From positions 1-6,905 of the forward strand of contig DAOVLG010000088.1 of the NCBI GenBank assembly GCA_030631385.1: 6,905 nucleotides of DNA, in the 5' to 3' direction. The translations under genes were made by a program, and so were the position numbers. The notes under the pieces were generated by a model. That model was not told where the DNA came from and ran no database searches. It saw only the letters and a list, made by a program, of their open reading frames with translations. This document shows positions 5,881-6,905 of the stretch, in pieces. The DNA is from Candidatus Coatesiibacteriota bacterium (GTDB taxonomy: Bacteria > RBG-13-66-14). Numbering within the stretch: the stretch's first letter is position 1; every line of letters begins with the position of its first letter.

Positions 5881-6905
5881 ATGGTTATGCGGAAAAGCCC
5901 CTTCGAGCTCCTTGAGTCCCGGCGGGCGACGTGGGTCCTCCTCCTGGCGGCGCTCCTAATCCGGCTCGGGGCGCTTTTTCTGGTTGCCGGTGAACCGCTG
6001 ACCTGGGATGCTCTGGGCTACTTCCGCGAGGCACGGTTCTTAGCCGAGGGGATCTCCTACTCACCCAAGTGGCCGCCGGGTCTGCCCCTGTATTTGTCGG
6101 TCTTCCGCCTAATCAGCCCCGGCGAGTTTATCGCCCGGGCCTCAATGCTTCTGTGGTTCCTGGCGCTGGCGCTCGTAGGTTACCGGATGACCCTGGACGC
6201 GGTGCGAGGGAAGCGCCGGTCCCCAGAGGGAACCGACGAATCGCGTTTCAGCGCCAACCTGTTCCTCCTCATCTTCGCCCTCTACCCGCTCTACATTCAC
6301 CAGTCGGTGGAGACACTCTCCCAGCTCCCGACGGCGGTGGGGCTCCTGGCGACGGCATGGCTCACCCTGAAGGTGGTCCGCGGGGCCGGGGTCGGGACGG
6401 CGGTGGTCCTCGGCTGCGTGTTGGGCGCCACGGTCCTCATCCGCCCCACCAGCCTCATCCTCCTCGTTGGGGTGCCGATCTATATTGCGGTTAGAACCAA
6501 GCGGGCGCTGCCGCCCTTAGTATCACTCCTGCCGGCGGTCGGGATCGTCGGCCTCTGGCTCTTGGTCGCCCACCACATGACCGACCACTTCGTCTTCATC
6601 AACCAAGCCAACACGTGGAACCTCTTCCTGGGCAACAACCCCTACACGCCGCTGTACAAGACATGGTGGCTGGGTTCCCACACCGCCGGCAAGCCGGGGG
6701 TGCCCTCGGGTTTCTCACGGCTCGTAGGCGAGATCCGCCGCCTGCCGACCCACCTGCATAGTGGACGGTACGCGGCGGTCGCCTGGGAGGAGATCATCGG
6801 CCGGCCCCACGTCTTCCTCCTGCGCAGCCTGAACCGGGTGCGGACCTACCTCGCCACCGACAGCTTCACCGGCGCGCATCTTCACAAGGTCTACGCCGCG
6901 CCCCT
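5881..6905 (+). CDS. GT-C (GT39/ArnT-like) membrane glycosyltransferase, 3' end outside window
   Basis: A frame stays open from ATG 5881 to the right edge (341 codons so far); an in-frame TAG lies just before it. ATG 5887 is an alternative start and neither has a good ribosome binding site. The protein has many hydrophobic helices (about 18-37, 84-101, 124-140, 148-165, 171-187, 190-204, 210-230). The first loop, TWDALGYFREARFLAEG (41-57), has the conserved aspartate D43 expected of GT-C enzymes, and KWPPGLPLYLSVF (63-75) matches the K-x-PPG-P motif after it. GNNPYTP (251-257) is also typical. These enzymes move a sugar from a polyprenyl-phosphate donor to lipid, protein or glycan on the outer face of the inner membrane. 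Donor and acceptor cannot be told. GC-rich composition shows return to native chromosome. Confidence 0.85.
   Translation, partial: MVMRKSPFELLESRRATWVLLLAALLIRLGALFLVAGEPLTWDALGYFREARFLAEGISYSPKWPPGLPLYLSVFRLISPGEFIARASMLLWFLALALVGYRMTLDAVRGKRRSPEGTDESRFSANLFLLIFALYPLYIHQSVETLSQLPTAVGLLATAWLTLKVVRGAGVGTAVVLGCVLGATVLIRPTSLILLVGVPIYIAVRTKRALPPLVSLLPAVGIVGLWLLVAHHMTDHFVFINQANTWNLFLGNNPYTPLYKTWWLGSHTAGKPGVPSGFSRLVGEIRRLPTHLHSGRYAAVAWEEIIGRPHVFLLRSLNRVRTYLATDSFTGAHLHKVYAAP

Noticed and set aside
6069..6494. 141-codon + strand frame within the glycosyltransferase gene
   Set aside because: It is out of frame with the membrane glycosyltransferase, which is open from 5881 to the edge and has family motifs; the frame is P/G/R-rich shadow sequence.

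Overview
The window is a piece of a GC-rich, probably Gram-negative (diderm) bacterial chromosome, most likely from an uncultured lineage. That reading rests on a periplasm-type divergent polysaccharide deacetylase, a pseudopilin-like protein, and the lack of the usual dnaA-dnaN-recF gene order. I cannot name a phylum from the sequence alone. All genes are on the + strand.

Left part (1-3802, GC-rich). A gene cut by the left edge encodes a zinc-finger / one-TM / GspG-like protein. It is followed by a gene-free stretch of about 320 bp with two copies of a 17-bp repeat, a REP-like hairpin, a second A/T-rich hairpin and two oppositely oriented DnaA-box-like 9-mers. Then come dnaN (DNA polymerase III sliding clamp), an unrecognised two-TM protein, and a divergent polysaccharide deacetylase (YibQ-like) whose start is poorly defined and lies just after a large inverted repeat.

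Middle (3803-5861). A small secreted or membrane-anchored LysM protein has a plausible sigma70-type promoter. Eight bases after its stop, base composition changes sharply to AT-rich. Two tightly packed genes follow: a beta-class SPPY DNA methyltransferase (N4-cytosine likely) and a 182-aa endonuclease carrying the D-x8-E-V-Q active site and overall motif order of the BglII/BstYI family. Together they make a compact Type II restriction-modification cassette that looks horizontally acquired. It was placed, or has drifted, directly behind the LysM stop, with no obvious promoter of its own in the gap. A GC-rich hairpin terminator (5842-5861) closes the unit.

Right part (5881-6905, GC-rich again). 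A multi-TM GT-C/GT39-like glycosyltransferase is open to the right edge. The flanking cell-envelope genes (deacetylase, LysM, glycosyltransferase) suggest an envelope-related neighbourhood interrupted by the R-M cassette. The most interesting item is this restriction-modification island and its promoter-less, translationally packed arrangement. I see no evidence for a wholly new type of system.
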